Shown here piece by piece: positions 36,088-48,276 of a DNA stretch of 64,000 nucleotides. The stretch is taken from positions 60,594 through 124,593 of the forward strand of contig JAXGGA010002345.1 of assembly GCA_038373865.1 (NCBI GenBank), read 5' to 3'. The first letter of the stretch is position 1; each line of letters opens with the position of its first letter. The translations under genes and the position numbers were made by a program. The DNA comes from Uloborus plumipes. Lineage: Eukaryota; Arthropoda; Arachnida; Araneae; Uloboridae. The notes under the pieces were generated by a model. That model had not been told where the DNA came from and made no database searches. It saw only the letters and a program-made list of their open reading frames with translations.

Positions 36088-37440
36088 TTTTTTTTTTCTT
36101 TGCTCGCTGACAGGAAACATTTATGTTATTTTTTATTTCAATATCGAATATGCCGACGTTTTAATGAATAAAGAACAAAAATGTGGATGCTACTATGTAA
36201 AATAAATGTTAACGTATAGTGATTTTACATAATTAAGTTACACGTGATTTACTCGATTTTTGAATAAAAGATATAAATCAATAAATGAAAAAACGCGATT
36301 ATGACTACAACGATGGTTAAATTAATCTTATTTACTCTCACGTCCCGATAAAAAAAAATTAATAAATAAACACTACTAACTGCTTACTCTTCTTTGAATC
36401 TCACTGCATCAATTGTAACATAGACTTTGAGGGGCAAATTATTTTTTTAAAGAAAAATTTACTAAATTAATGTAAACATGCATCCAAAACAGCACATTAG
36501 CCGTCAGGTAGTATTGAGTAGCATCCATGATTTAAAGATAACTAAATTTTAATGCAGATATTACATGTATTTGTAAGGTCATTTTGTTGAAAAGAAAAGT
36601 ATGGCCTATCATACACTTGGGTAAATTGGTAGTGAACTCATATAATTTGAGTTTGATTACACTATAAGCGTAAGTAAAGCAACTATTAGAAATAAAGATG
36701 ATCCAGAAGTTGTCAAAATGAGAAGACTAATAACAACAAAAATATTAAAAAACACTTACTTCATCTCCTAATTATCCCAAAACAAATCAGATGAAAAATA
36801 GAAAATAAAAGTCAAGACTGCAGTAATAAAAGATGAGATAAAACTGCTCAGCAAATATTATCACATCATAAAATCCAAGCAAAGAATAACACTGCATTCA
36901 CTGCAACCGAAGCTGGATCGCACCAGAAGAACACATGCTGGTAGGATGAGTTTACATACAACTCAACTCGCTTAGATACGTTTAACGGCAGATCGAACGA
37001 TAGCTCGCCATTTTTCTGCATTAAGAAAATGAAAAGAAAGTACCTGGAGCACAACGTGAGAGTCGGTTAGCAAAAAGGGAAATAAATTTGCGAACGCAAT
37101 GGAGCAAGAAGTAACTGGTTGGAATTGATAGTTTGAAAAGGCGAAGTAACCGGGCTAATTTCCCAGAGGAACTCGTTTCGAAAGGATCGTGACTGGTAAT
37201 TTCGGCTCTACATTTTTACGCCTTAATATCATCCTTTAACATTAACTTTTGAAATAGAGACATTTTCAACAATGAGATAAATACATTCAGCGAAAGAAGA
37301 AACGTGGTGTGTTTGTTATTAAGCTGGCTTTCGAACTGGGACAGTGGTGGAAGAAACTTTCAATTCATTAAAGGCACCGAATAAACACAAACTATTTCTT
37401 CTTTGCTGATTTAAATAAATTAAAGTTCTTTTTAGATAAT
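36088..37440. other. AT-rich DNA, no gene seen
   Basis: A GC-richer stretch about 36880-37030 has no persuasive frame. Nothing assigned. Confidence 0.5.
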
Positions 37441-39250
37441 ACTAGCGGTACCCGCACGGCTTTGCCCGTGGTATAAAATTAAAAGTTCATTTGTAAAAAA
37501 ATGATATAGCAGAAAAAAATACTCTATTTTAGTTATAATTCAACTATAATTCCTTCAAAGTATGATATAAAAATTTGGTATGGACCCTACACTACTTCCT
37601 TTTACGTGTAAATTTCTTAGTAGATGCCTTAAGTGCTAAAATAGTGCTTGAAGTGAGTAAGATAACAATTCAAACATTTGCATCCCTAGTTTGCCACGAA
37701 ACAATGCAAAAAAATGTTTTACAATGATTAATCTCCTAAATATCGCCGATTTTAACATCATTCAGTAGATTTTTCGCAAAATATCGCCAATAGCGCCAAA
37801 TTGAACCCAAAAAAAATTTTTTTTCGCTAAATTTATTGCCAACTTGGCGATATGTCGCCAAATTGGCGTCAAACACTTGGTGACCAAAAGCTTGGCGAGA
37901 TATCGCCAAGTGGTCGCGCCAATTCATATCACTTTGGTCTGCATTGAAAGCCCTGATTACCCCATAAAAGGGGTAAATCACCCCCTTGGGGACATTCGAA
38001 TGCAACCCCAAAGATAGGTGCACAAAAATAAGCCAAAAGAAAAAATAAGAAAAATTTTGTTGCTCACAGAAACCAACAGAAATCTTACCAAAGTTTAAAA
38101 GAAGAAGAAAGTTTTCTTTCCTAACTTCAAAAACAAAATAATACATTTTCCGAAATGACATACTTTAGAAAGAACGTTGCAATATCGCAATAAGATAGAA
38201 GTAAATATACTGAAATAGAATTGAATGCCAAATTGTAAAAAAGTCGCCAAAAAAATAATTTTTAATATTGTCTTTCATTATTTATTAAATGCAATTATTG
38301 CTGCAAATTACAGTCCAACAATAAATAATCACATTGCAAAAGTATATTTGGAGCAATTTTTTCTTTTAAACTCAACTGATCCTAAAAATTTTAACTATTA
38401 GTCATAGAAATTTCGTGCATTATTCTTCACAATGATAATAAAAACAATAAACATCGACAAAGATCAACCAGCAAACGATAAATTAAAAGCTAAATTCGTT
38501 CACTCAAGCCATTTGCTGCAATTTATATTGAAATAAATTAATAATGAAGTAAAATATGTTTTGCAGACGATAAATTTAGAATGGTATCCTGTATTTTAAG
38601 GAAAGGACTCGATTTCTCATTTGATTGACAGGTGCCATCTTATCACGGTTTTTAATATTTCATTTGACTAATTTTAATAAGGCTTGGAGTTTGGATTGTT
38701 ACAAAAACAAATACATTTTTAAAATTATTAAGGGAAAAAGAACGAAATAAAAACGTAACCATGGTAACAACATGAAAAGTTGATTTCCGTTGATAAAATA
38801 ATTCATTTCATCTCTATTTTCAAACAAATTTTATTCGCGAGCAAAGCCATTTTAGAATCGTTTGGCTTGCTTTACTGAAGGTAAGCCTTGAATTTCGGGA
38901 TTCTAAAAACAATTGTTACAGCTCTCCTGATGATCGCAGAAACTTCGAAAAAACGTCATTTTGTGCAGAAAATTTCAAGCTTTCGAATGACATAAGACTT
39001 GAAAATGTGTATAAAATATTTCTTCCCTATTTTATCGAATTTCCGCTAAGAATTCGAATAGAAAAAGAACGAAATGGAATTTTCGAAAAATCGCTTCGAG
39101 GTGCAAAACTACATGCTACAAACTAATTTTGTACCAAGTGGCATGAAAATCGACCGAACGGTTTTGGCGCTACGCGCGTAACAGACAGACAGAAGGAAAG
39201 ACAGAAGGAAAGACAGAGAGACAAACTTTCAGCTTTATTATTAGTAGAGA
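37441..39250 (-). mobile_element. Non-autonomous Helitron C
   Basis: Minus-strand element: 5' end TCTCTACTAATAATAAAGCT at 39250, 3' end GGGTACCGCTAG followed by T at 37441. A hairpin with CACGG/CCGTG arms lies at 37455-37470. A TGTC/TTCC microsatellite (39180-39225) sits beside the 5' end. Many GGCGA/TCGCC words at 37740-37925. No helicase frame. Confidence 0.7.
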
Positions 39251-39612
39251 TCAGTATTCATCAAAGGAATTGGAATGTTTGAAATTTTTATTCTTCTTCA
39301 GAAAAAGTAGATACTACTCTCAAAATGTGTTTTAAGTCATTTTTCAAAAAAAAAAAAAAAAACTAACTGCTCAATTTTTCCTTCCCGAAATGAACTAAAC
39401 TTTGACGTTTTCAATACATTAATTTTTTTCAGGAAAAGTTTTGGGGATGAAAACTTTTCTTTTTTATTTCTTAGTTGTCATTCAGGGCACATTCAAACTG
39501 TGCATTAAGTTCTGATCGACAGAAACTTTTATTAATGGGGGGGAGTTTTTTTTTTTTTTTCGAAGTGACAAATTGCTGTATGTTTTCTTTTTGGACATCA
39601 AACGTCATGCAG
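39251..39612. other. AT-rich DNA, no gene seen
   Basis: Poly-A near 39345 and poly-T near 39547. The last 40 bases form a plausible pyrimidine-rich acceptor for the candidate exon that follows. Confidence 0.4.
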
Positions 39613-39790
39613 CCCCTCTATCAGATTGGCAGTCTGCCTACGTCTCGCATCCCGGCGCATTACCAACCCAGACCTGCTCACCGGCCTCTGCAGCACATGG
39701 AGATGCAGTCTGCAACAGTCCCGCTACAACACCATGCAGGACATGGTGGCGAAGGAGTACTCACACATGACCGCCTATACACACCCCTAT
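39613..39790 (+). CDS. Candidate exon in a GC-rich island
   Basis: A sharp GC-rich island of about 180 bp in AT-rich DNA, preceded by a pyrimidine tract and ATGCAG (possible acceptor at 39611-39612). All three plus-strand frames are open. One (starting LAVCLRLASRRITNPD) has strongly GC-rich third positions and natural composition through SRYNTMQDMVAKEYS; another starts PLYQIGSLPTSRIPAHYQ and is Pro/His/Gln-rich. Minus-strand frames stop early. No strong donor is evident. I do not recognise the product. It may be a host exon on the opposite strand to the CAP-Gly gene, or a retained fragment. Confidence 0.25.
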
Positions 39791-41739
39791 CACAATTCGA
39801 CTTTGCTAAAACCAATTTGAATTCGAGATGTCAAAATTCATTTTTTTTTCCAATTCGGGCACAGGCGTGCAAGGAAAGGGTTTACAGTTAGAGGTTCAAC
39901 TGCATGAGTGTGCCTGCGCCTGGGTAACAATGTCCTAACTTTTCTCCTCTTATGGTTATTATTTTTTTAATATAATTTCCAACTGATGATCTGTAAAGTT
40001 ATGTTTATGAAACAGGATTCAGCTGTAACCCGCGGTTCAACCCTCATTCTGTCCTATGAAGTTCCCGTATAAAAGTCGTATTTATGAACCCGGATATCTT
40101 TCCAATAAATATGAAAATGACATCGTAGAAACTGAGGAGTTTTTTTTTTTTTCACCCTAACGGAAATATTAACAATACTACACTATTAATGAAACCCCCA
40201 TGTCTTTGATGAGGCAGATTTGCGGTTAAAAGTAATACCAATTAGAAGTGACCAATTTTGCAAAACTTCCTACAAACCACAATTTGAAGTACAATTTCAC
40301 GAGACTTTGGAAGAGACTAGTGTTCTTTTTGACGGTGAAATTCTGAATTCAAACTCGTGTGTACTGGCTCCAAACTATTCGAATTTTAAATTACATCGAA
40401 TTTGCTTCTTATCCCGTAAGCTTCTTAGCGGGTACAAATGTAAGTTAAAGTTCTTGAATTGATTTGAATTTACAGAAGCACCACATGCAATATTATGTCA
40501 GAATTTCATGGAATGAAACTTCATTTCCAAAAAAAAAAAACTTTACATTTTGCCAGAACTGAAAAAAGAAACAAATATACATCTTGCCAGTTTATTTCCC
40601 CATACGCAACGAGATAAATGAAAAAAAAAATCTGTGCAAGAATCCAGAAACATAGTAGTTTCTTTAAGTCAGCAAAAATAAATAAATAAGTGCATTTTTC
40701 ATTCGTAAAAGTTATGAGAAGAAATAACGAAGAGATAAAAGAGAAACAATGGAATTTTAGAGCATTCGAATCCTTTATTCCAAAATCAGTCCGACTCCGC
40801 AGGTTACAAAATATTTCTCTCCAAAGCGTAAGAAGTTCCTTTTCTGTAGTAAGAAAAAAAAAACTGTAGAACAATTTTTAAAAAAATGTTGTCCGCATTA
40901 TACCCTTACGAAGTCAACAACTTCGGTTAGGAAAATTTTTATGTTAAAAGATTTTTTTTTCTTGCTCTCTCGTTCCACGTCTTCATTTCAGTTAGAACTC
41001 GCAGAAATGAAAAAAAAAAGCTACTTTATAAAAAAAAGTAATCTCTTTAAGCAGATCTACTTCTCACAGGAAAATAGATCACTGATCTGAGACTTAAGCA
41101 AATCGAATGTCGCAGACATTTATTTATTACGGTCCATGAAAAACAGATTCATAGTGCCCAAATCGAAAACAAAACTTTTCACTTTTCCAACTAAAGCATG
41201 TCCGTAATAACAAAGCATTAACGGCACTTTTTCATGAATAATTCCCGGCGAAAACTGATCCATATCCACTTTCTAAAAGAAAGTGTGCCAACACGAGAAT
41301 TCATTTTTACATTCTGAATTCTAAGAGAAATTGAAACGGCAAAGTTTACATTCCAGCCAAGGCGCGAGTTGCCGGGTTCATGACAAAAGACTTACAGACA
41401 CAATCGATTCACATGCCACGTGAGAATTTTTTTTTTTTTTTTACTATTTTATTCCGAAGAATAGGAAGGCGGGAACCGTGGATTCAATTTAATCCATTCT
41501 CCTCTTACCTTCGAAGAGCGACGCGCAAGGTCGATTGAAACCGATCTGTTTTGTTGAAGTAACACCTGCTTCTTCAGAGCGGTGGATGAAATTCCGTTTT
41601 CACGAATTGATATTATGTTCACCGAAAAAAAAAAGGAAACAAACCACGATCTTGAAAGTAAAATATGCGATGCTTATTTTCCGTGTGATTTTAACTGAAT
41701 GGAAATTGTTTTGGTAATGCATTGTAATTTGATTAAGCA
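39791..41739. other. AT-rich DNA, no gene seen
   Basis: Poly-T/A runs near 40141, 40529 and 41428. No supported feature. Confidence 0.5.
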
Positions 41740-42540
41740 ATTTACTCACCAAACTTTTATTGAATGCAACTGTGTCAGAATGATTTTATGACTATTTAGC
41801 ATAATACCAGAAATTTCAAACACAGTAACGATCATAAAAGGGATAAATTCAATTTAAAAAAAAACTGAAGTGATATTACAGTGAAGTGCATTGTAATTTG
41901 GCAACTAACTGACGGAACTTTTGTTGGAAGCGAGGGTGTCAAAATGATCTCATAATCATTCGGAGTACCAGAAATACCGAGAGGGTGTTTTTTTTTTTCT
42001 AAGGCGTAAAAATACTTCTCGACATTTTTTTAGAAGAGTGAAACTCATTTCGGAGCAATGGAATACTCGAAAATAGTAAAAATCAAAATAGTGCAAAAAT
42101 TCCATCCAAAAAAAAGTGAAGTAAAATTATTTTAATAATGTATTGTAATTTATTTTTGTCAGATACAAAGGTGTCAAAGTAATTTTATGATTATGATTTT
42201 AATAATGTATTGTAATTTGCTGCGGCAATTTATTCACGAAACTTGTCAGATATAAGGTTCTCAAAGTAATTTATGATTATTTGGTGTTCCAGAAATATTG
42301 AATTATTTTTCAAGGCGTGAAAATACTCCTACATATTTTTAGAGGAGCAAAATTCAGCCAGAAGGAGTGAAATATTCAAGTACAGTTCAGATATCATCAT
42401 AGTGATCAATTTCATACAAAAAAACACTGAATTCGTAAAGATGAAATGGTAGGCAGCTAGGAAAGAAAAGATGATTACTCTTTTCTGATTTTTAATATTT
42501 AGAATGTGACATTTCGCATTTGAAACATAAAAAAACTTTA
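41740..42540. repeat. Diverged tandem block related to the unclassified dispersed repeat
   Basis: Three to four imperfect units of roughly 200 bp share GTGTCAAAATGAT, ACCAGAAAT, AGGCGTGAAAATACT and TTTTTAGAGGAG words. The last unit also resembles 4400-4640 and 18485-18700. Suggests the dispersed repeat has an internally repetitive structure. Confidence 0.45.
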
Positions 42541-43277
42541 CAATGCATTATTTTTATGATTCCAATTGCTTTTGCTCCTATTCTCCCCAATGCTAAATTT
42601 TACTTGAATCTAAAAGCCTGAAAATGCATCAAACTAAATTTTTGAGGGGTATTTTCGCTTGAAATGTGCTTATAAAAGGGTTAGCGTCTTTATCTCTGGA
42701 CCTGTGTTAAGGGGGCAACTATAAACGTTAAATAACTCGTTAAAAACTCGTTAAATAACAAATATGGAACGAAAAGAACAAAAAACAAATCTATGAACAT
42801 TTCCGTAAGTATCTCATTTATATCAAAGTATTTGTAAATTAAAGAAAATGTATTGTTAAGTTTTCAGTTCCGCAAAACTTCAAATTTGAGAGAAAAAAAA
42901 TGCAATGCTTGCAATCTCAATAGCAAGTTCCTTAAAAGAAAAAAACCTAAGTGGCGGTCAGGAATTCTACGAACTTAAATTGTATGCAGCTAATTCCCGA
43001 TTAAAAGACACTGGAGGAAAACTTATATTTATCTATTACATAAGAGCTGCATAATTTTATAAAGTCAAAGTTTTATCAGTGTCCGTCAGCTTAACTACGG
43101 AGATTGGTTTTTACCTATAGACAAAGTCAGGGCTAAAGAAAAATTACATTTATTTATGTACAAAATTCATATGAGCAGAACGTTTACAAATTTAAAAAGC
43201 CTATTCCTCAGAAAAATGTTTGAAATTCATCTCGCTTCCGACAAATTTATACAAGCAACAGCAACAATAGATTTATA
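42541..43277. other. AT-rich DNA, no gene seen
   Basis: No supported feature. Confidence 0.5.
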
Positions 43278-44697
43278 CACTACTCGACATTGAAAATGCA
43301 ACACCAAGAAGGAGTGGTCAGAAATTCATGCAAATTTTACCGTAGACGCACGTCACTGAGTTATGCAAATGATATGAAATGCGTAGCTCTCTGACGCACG
43401 TGAAGTAAGATATAAGAGAATGAAGTTGAAAAGTGGGCTATGTTCATGTTGGTTTTTCTGCCAGACTAATTATCAGAGAAATTTGGTTTTTGTCTCGAAG
43501 GATACGTGTGATAGGAGGAAATGCCACGCCGTCCTCAACGAAGACACTTCCAGCATATAGACGACTTTACAAGGGGTATGGTGATCGGACTGAGAAGGGG
43601 AGGTTGGTCCATACGTCAAATTGCAGCTGATACCCACATGGATGCCAGCACTGTGCATCGGCTGTGTCGGAGATGGTTGGAAAGAGGAAATGTAGCCACA
43701 TTGAGGGGTGCAGGTGCAGCCAGAGTGACGTCAGACCGCTTGGATCGACGGATTCACCGACAAGCTGTGGCGGACCCGCAAGTCACTTGTACGTCGATTC
43801 TGCAGCACGTGCAAGGTACCCTGGATGTTCCTGTGTCGACCAGAACCATTTCCCGTCGACTGGTTGCACGTGGCCTGCAATCACGGCGCCCGCTAAAAAG
43901 ACTGACATTGACCTCACAGCACAGACTCCAACGTTTGGAATGGTGCCGGACCAGAGTGACGTGGATGGCAGAATGGCAAACCGTAGTGTTCTCAGATGAA
44001 TACCGCTTCTGTTTGTTAAGCGATAGTCATCGCATACGTGTGTGGCGTCGACGTGGAGAAAGATCGAATCCGGCAGTAACTGTGGAACGCCCCACAGCGC
44101 GACAACGTGGCATAATGGTTTGGGGCGCTATTGCATACAATTCCGTATCACCTCTAGTTCGTATTCGGGGCACTATGACGGCCCAACGATATGTAGATAA
44201 TGTACTGCGGCCGGTGGCAATCCCCTACCTTCAGGGTCTGCCAAATGCAATTTTTCAACAGGATAACACCCGGCCTCACAGTGCTCGAATCAGCCAACAT
44301 GCTCTACGAGGTGTACAGATGCTTTCCTGGCCACCATACTCTCCTGACTTGTCACCAATCGAACATGTGTGGGACGTGATTGGACGCCGTTTGCAGAACC
44401 TGCCACTGCCTCATTCAGAGGACGAACTGTGGCAAATGGTTGAAAGGGAATAGAGTGCCATCCCTCAGGACACCATCCGCAGGCTTATTGACTCCATGCC
44501 TAGACGTGTTTCTTCGTGCATCGCTGTCCGCGGTGGTCCTACTTCTTACTGAGCCGACGCCGTCCTCGCTTTAAATTTTGCTTATTTATTTTGAAATAAA
44601 TATCACTTATTGTTCCATGCTGTCTCTGTCTTCTTACCAAATTTCATCAATTTCTGACCACTCCTTCTTGGTGTTGCATTTTCAATGTCGAGCAGTG
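43278..44697 (+). mobile_element. Tc1-like transposon, near complete
   Basis: 1420 bp with TA at 43276-43277 and 44698-44699. Inverted ends of about 50 bp: CACTACTCGACATTGAAAAT on the left, mirrored (CACTGCTCGACATTGAAAAT) on the right, both continuing GCAACACCAAGAAGGAGTGG. One transposase gene. GC content of the gene is well above its surroundings. Confidence 0.95.
43521..44453 (+). CDS. Tc1-like transposase, truncated by one stop codon
   Basis: 310 codons. Residues about 12-125 form paired HTH domains (DFTRGMVIGLRRGGWSIRQI; GRPR-like linker region). Catalytic residues: D159 (VFSDEYRF), D248 (FQQDNTRPH) and E281 (PDLSPIEHVWD). I count 32 residues between the second D and the E, two fewer than the usual Tc1 D34E. 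The frame ends at TAG (44451-44453), in a position where the family usually has Trp (a TGG-to-TAG change), and continues open for another 32 codons to TGA at 44550-44552. The catalytic core is intact, so the truncated product may lack only the C-terminal tail. This copy is young judging by its matching terminal repeats. Confidence 0.9.
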   Translation: MPRRPQRRHFQHIDDFTRGMVIGLRRGGWSIRQIAADTHMDASTVHRLCRRWLERGNVATLRGAGAARVTSDRLDRRIHRQAVADPQVTCTSILQHVQGTLDVPVSTRTISRRLVARGLQSRRPLKRLTLTSQHRLQRLEWCRTRVTWMAEWQTVVFSDEYRFCLLSDSHRIRVWRRRGERSNPAVTVERPTARQRGIMVWGAIAYNSVSPLVRIRGTMTAQRYVDNVLRPVAIPYLQGLPNAIFQQDNTRPHSARISQHALRGVQMLSWPPYSPDLSPIEHVWDVIGRRLQNLPLPHSEDELWQMVERE

Positions 44698-45913
44698 TAA
44701 AACACTAGCTGTACCAGCACAGCTGTGTTCGTGCAATAAAGTTTAAAAAAAAAAAAAGCTATGCGAACGCATGTAAATTTTCCATCCGTCTCCAAAATAA
44801 AAAGACTGATTCGTTAATAAAAATATACACACATCTTACCAAGACTCCAAGCATATTCTATGAAGCAATGAGAAAATCCTGATGTAGTGACGACTACTTT
44901 CAGTTAAAACTTTTTTTAGCGAAGAGATATTAATTAATCTTGTTAAAATATGCTTGAAATCGTTCGAAACCACCAGAGCTAAGGATTTTAAAGTTAAAGA
45001 CACAGACAAAATAATCACTTGCAACATCCATTTCGAAAGAAATTGACGATTAAAAAATAAAAGTTCCATCAAAATGTAAAGCAAAAAAAAAGCAATATTT
45101 TTAATTAAAACTGAGAAAATAAAAGCAGACGATAATTATTTTACAGAGAAAATATTTCGTAATAAATAATCGTAAAAAATAACAATGATCAATTTTTATT
45201 AGGACCAAAATATCAAAGTTTTAATTACATTAAAGTTTCCTCCCACTCTGTCATAATTTCAAATTTCAATTGCAAAAATATCCTAGTAATTTAGCAAATG
45301 GCATATATTTTGACCCGGAAGGATTTGATTTGAAAGGAATAAATCGATAAATATTTCTGGCTATAAAGCATCTCATGTCATCGGAATTTATGAATAGTGT
45401 ATTCACATTATTTAGTTCAAATGTAAATAATTCATCGATTAATCTTTTTTTCATTCTTTCGCTGTCAAAACTTGAAACAAATTCGCAGACGACTTTTATT
45501 TATTTAGGAAATAGAAATGGTGATTGTTCTTCGATGGCCAATGACCTAAAAATAAATGTCGAAAACGGTACATACAGAATCCGGAAAACACAGCACACAA
45601 TACATTATTCATGAACAAAAGATTCGAATGTATAGTTTGCTGCGACATCGTACAGAGATATAAATCTCTACCCACGAATATTTATTTTTATGCAGTTCCA
45701 TCCGAGTAAGCGGATTACGTATAGAGACTGCTCTGTCGATCTTACGCACGTGCGAAACTTTGGAACGATTTTCAAGAACTTTGGGAAACTCATTTTCGAA
45801 ATATATTATTATAATCCAAAACTAACATATAATGTTTGTTACAACAATGGTCTAGGATTATGTCATTTTCAATGCAGTTTGACTTTATTCTCTTTCATCG
45901 CGTTTGCCGAATA
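44698..45913. other. AT-rich DNA, no gene seen
   Basis: No supported feature. Confidence 0.5.
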
Positions 45914-47689
45914 GTAGGGGAACGTGGCGCAAAGTGAAATGGTAACATATTTCCACAGTTAGCAGCACCACCTATCTAGCAACATTTTAACTAAGTTTAA
46001 TTCAAATCAAAAAATAAATAGCTTCAACGATCAACGAAAAATTACGCACAAGCCATTTTCAAAATTTGATACCTTTCTTGTAATATTCGTGGTTTTTCAA
46101 AAATATTTCTCGTTATAATAAAATTATAAAATTTTTGTAATTATCATTTTAACTATGAATTGAGATCTACTGACGTTCAGTGCAGTCCTTATTTAGTTTA
46201 CATTAGGCATGTTTTGGTTTTAAATGTGCTATGTAGTCCAGTACTCGCGGGGCAAAGTGGATGGAGCAAAGTCAAAAAGTTCATTTAGGCAGGGATTCAA
46301 GTGAAACAGGCAATCGCAAATTACAATCGCGACTGGAAATGAATTACATTAGAACGTTTCTTGATAAAAACATCTTGACGTCAGCGTGACGTTTGCCTAT
46401 GAAAAACGAGCTAGATAAAACGTCACAGCCTACTTGGCGAATAAGAGGAGATCGCTGAGTGCTTGTGAGCTCTTATTGGCTCCACCCGTAGTGACGTCAT
46501 GCCAATTTAAGTTGATGATAATGTAATTCACTTCCAGTAGCGATTGCAATTCGAAGCGATCGCAGTGCTGTTTCACTTGAATCCCTGCCTTAGTATGTTT
46601 ATGCATTCAGTTACTAAATCACGTAATTATTTCTTCATTTATTAATTTATTTGCATCCTTTCACTTATTAATCCACTTACTTATTCATTCACTTGTTTTG
46701 TTATTCATTCTCTATTTTATTCACTCATTTATTTTTCTCATATATTAATTTATTAAATTTATTTATTCGTTTATTTTTCTATTAATAATTCATTTATTCG
46801 TTTGTTTACGCATTCTTTTGATAAAATAACTGTTAATCATACAGTAGAACATGTCTCATTACAAAAAATATGGTATAATTCAACCGCGACGAGTTGGCTG
46901 GTGTCAATCAAATGAGAAAACGAGTCCATTCCTTAAAATAGGTAGAGAAGAAAGAAACTCCAGTGTGCCATATTTGCAAGTTTAGCGACATTTTGGCGAA
47001 GTGATAAGTTTTATGAAATATTAAATAATTCTTCGAGAGATTCCCAACTGCATTTGACGAGGAAGTGAAAACGAGTCTTTGCTTTCTTTATTGCAACCCT
47101 TATGTTACCATTTTGTTTTTAAATTTAAATGAACAGTTGGAGGCGTTGCAGTCAATGGCCAATGGCTGCGGAAAGATATAAAACCAAGACCCACCTACTT
47201 TCTTGTATCCAATGAGAAATCTTTCTCGATTGTGCAAAAATTAAAATATTTTCCTCTTTGGCTAATTTCTCAAATTAGGAGACCAATTAAATGTAAGCAA
47301 GGTGACGTATTCAAGCTTCATAACCAATGCCGCAATTGTGAATCCCATTCCTCAATTTTCATCTGCGTATCACCCCTTCCTTAAAATGAACAATCTTGAA
47401 AAAAGGAGGAGTCATAGGCCATCTCTGCGAAGTTGAATTATATTTTGCACTTTGCCCTATTGTTTTTTGAGGGGAAAAAAATTCCACCTTTTTTGGAAGA
47501 TGCAAAAAAAAAAAAAAAAAAACTACCGAAAAAAAATAAAAAAAAAAAATAATCTTTCAACGATAGTTGATTTACAAAATACATTTTTTCTTCTTTATGT
47601 ACACTGATTTTCAGAACAAATTTCCAATTTGTTCATTTTGAAACAGGCATGTTATCTGAACTACTTCACTTTGCCCCACATTCCCCTAC
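45914..47689. mobile_element. Word-repeat transposon with GTAGGGGAAYGTGG ends
   Basis: Left end GTAGGGGAACGTGGCGCAAA, right end TTTGCCCCACATTCCCCTAC. The word GGCAAAGTG / CACTTTGCC recurs inside (about 46251, 47447). The target duplication may be the TA within GTA/TAC. An AT-rich low-complexity part (46630-46815) and a Harbinger MITE lie inside. No transposase. Ends resemble those of 52113-57373. Confidence 0.6.
46288..46589. mobile_element. Harbinger-type MITE, GGCAGGG family, copy 1
   Basis: 302 bp with ends GGCAGGGATTCAAGTGAAAC mirrored, flanked by TTA (46285-46287, 46590-46592), a TWA target. Two more copies at 54784 and 55453. Non-coding. Confidence 0.9.
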
Positions 47690-48097
47690 AAAAGATAAGA
47701 AAAATATTTTTCCAAGCACAGATGAAAACAGAGAAATTACGTTCACTAAAGAATATTATAAGAGTTGTCTTTTTTCTTTTTTGGGTGAAGTAAGTTTACA
47801 ATTTTCACTGCTGCAATGCGTCAAACCGAATTCGCAAAAAGGCCCTCCTGCTTTAAGGTTAAGATTGCAGAAAACATGAAATGAACAACTTTTGTATATT
47901 TCATTGCTTTTGAAATAGGAAAAAATAAAAATAAAAATTTACTAAATGTGCAAAATGTTTCAGATAGTTTTATGTAAGTACTAAAATATCATTGGTATTT
48001 TATTTAAGAATGTTAATTTGAATTATGTTTATTCATGTTTTCGAAACATATTAAGGTAGTCATTTAATCAACAAGGGTCATTATTGAATTTCTCACT
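47690..48097. other. AT-rich DNA, no gene seen
   Basis: No supported feature. Confidence 0.5.
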
Positions 48098-48276
48098 ACT
48101 GTACTCATCCCGCTTAAACGAATACTGTCGGTTCCAAGAAATATTATTCGATTAAACGGGGTATTCGATTAAGCGGGGAACTTTAACATTACGTCTATGG
48201 CATCGGTTCCGAGATATTTTATTCGTTTAAGCGGGGTATTCGTTTATCCGTTACCCGATTAAGCAGGGACGATAGT
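48098..48276 (+). mobile_element. pogo-type MITE, CTGTCGG family, copy 2
   Basis: Contains CGCTTAAACGAATACTGTCG near the left and ATCCGTTACCCGATTAAGC near the right; internal AAGCGGGGTATTCG repeats. Homologous to 51784-51968 and to 25239-25404 reversed. Ends approximate. Confidence 0.65.

Noticed and set aside
37736..38161. 141-codon minus-strand open frame
   Set aside because: Inside Helitron C and built partly from GGCGA/TCGCC word repeats; no recognisable domain.
39475..39612. Upstream half of the 138-codon open frame around the GC island
   Set aside because: It consists of poly-T-derived Phe runs; only the GC-rich part from 39613 is worth testing.
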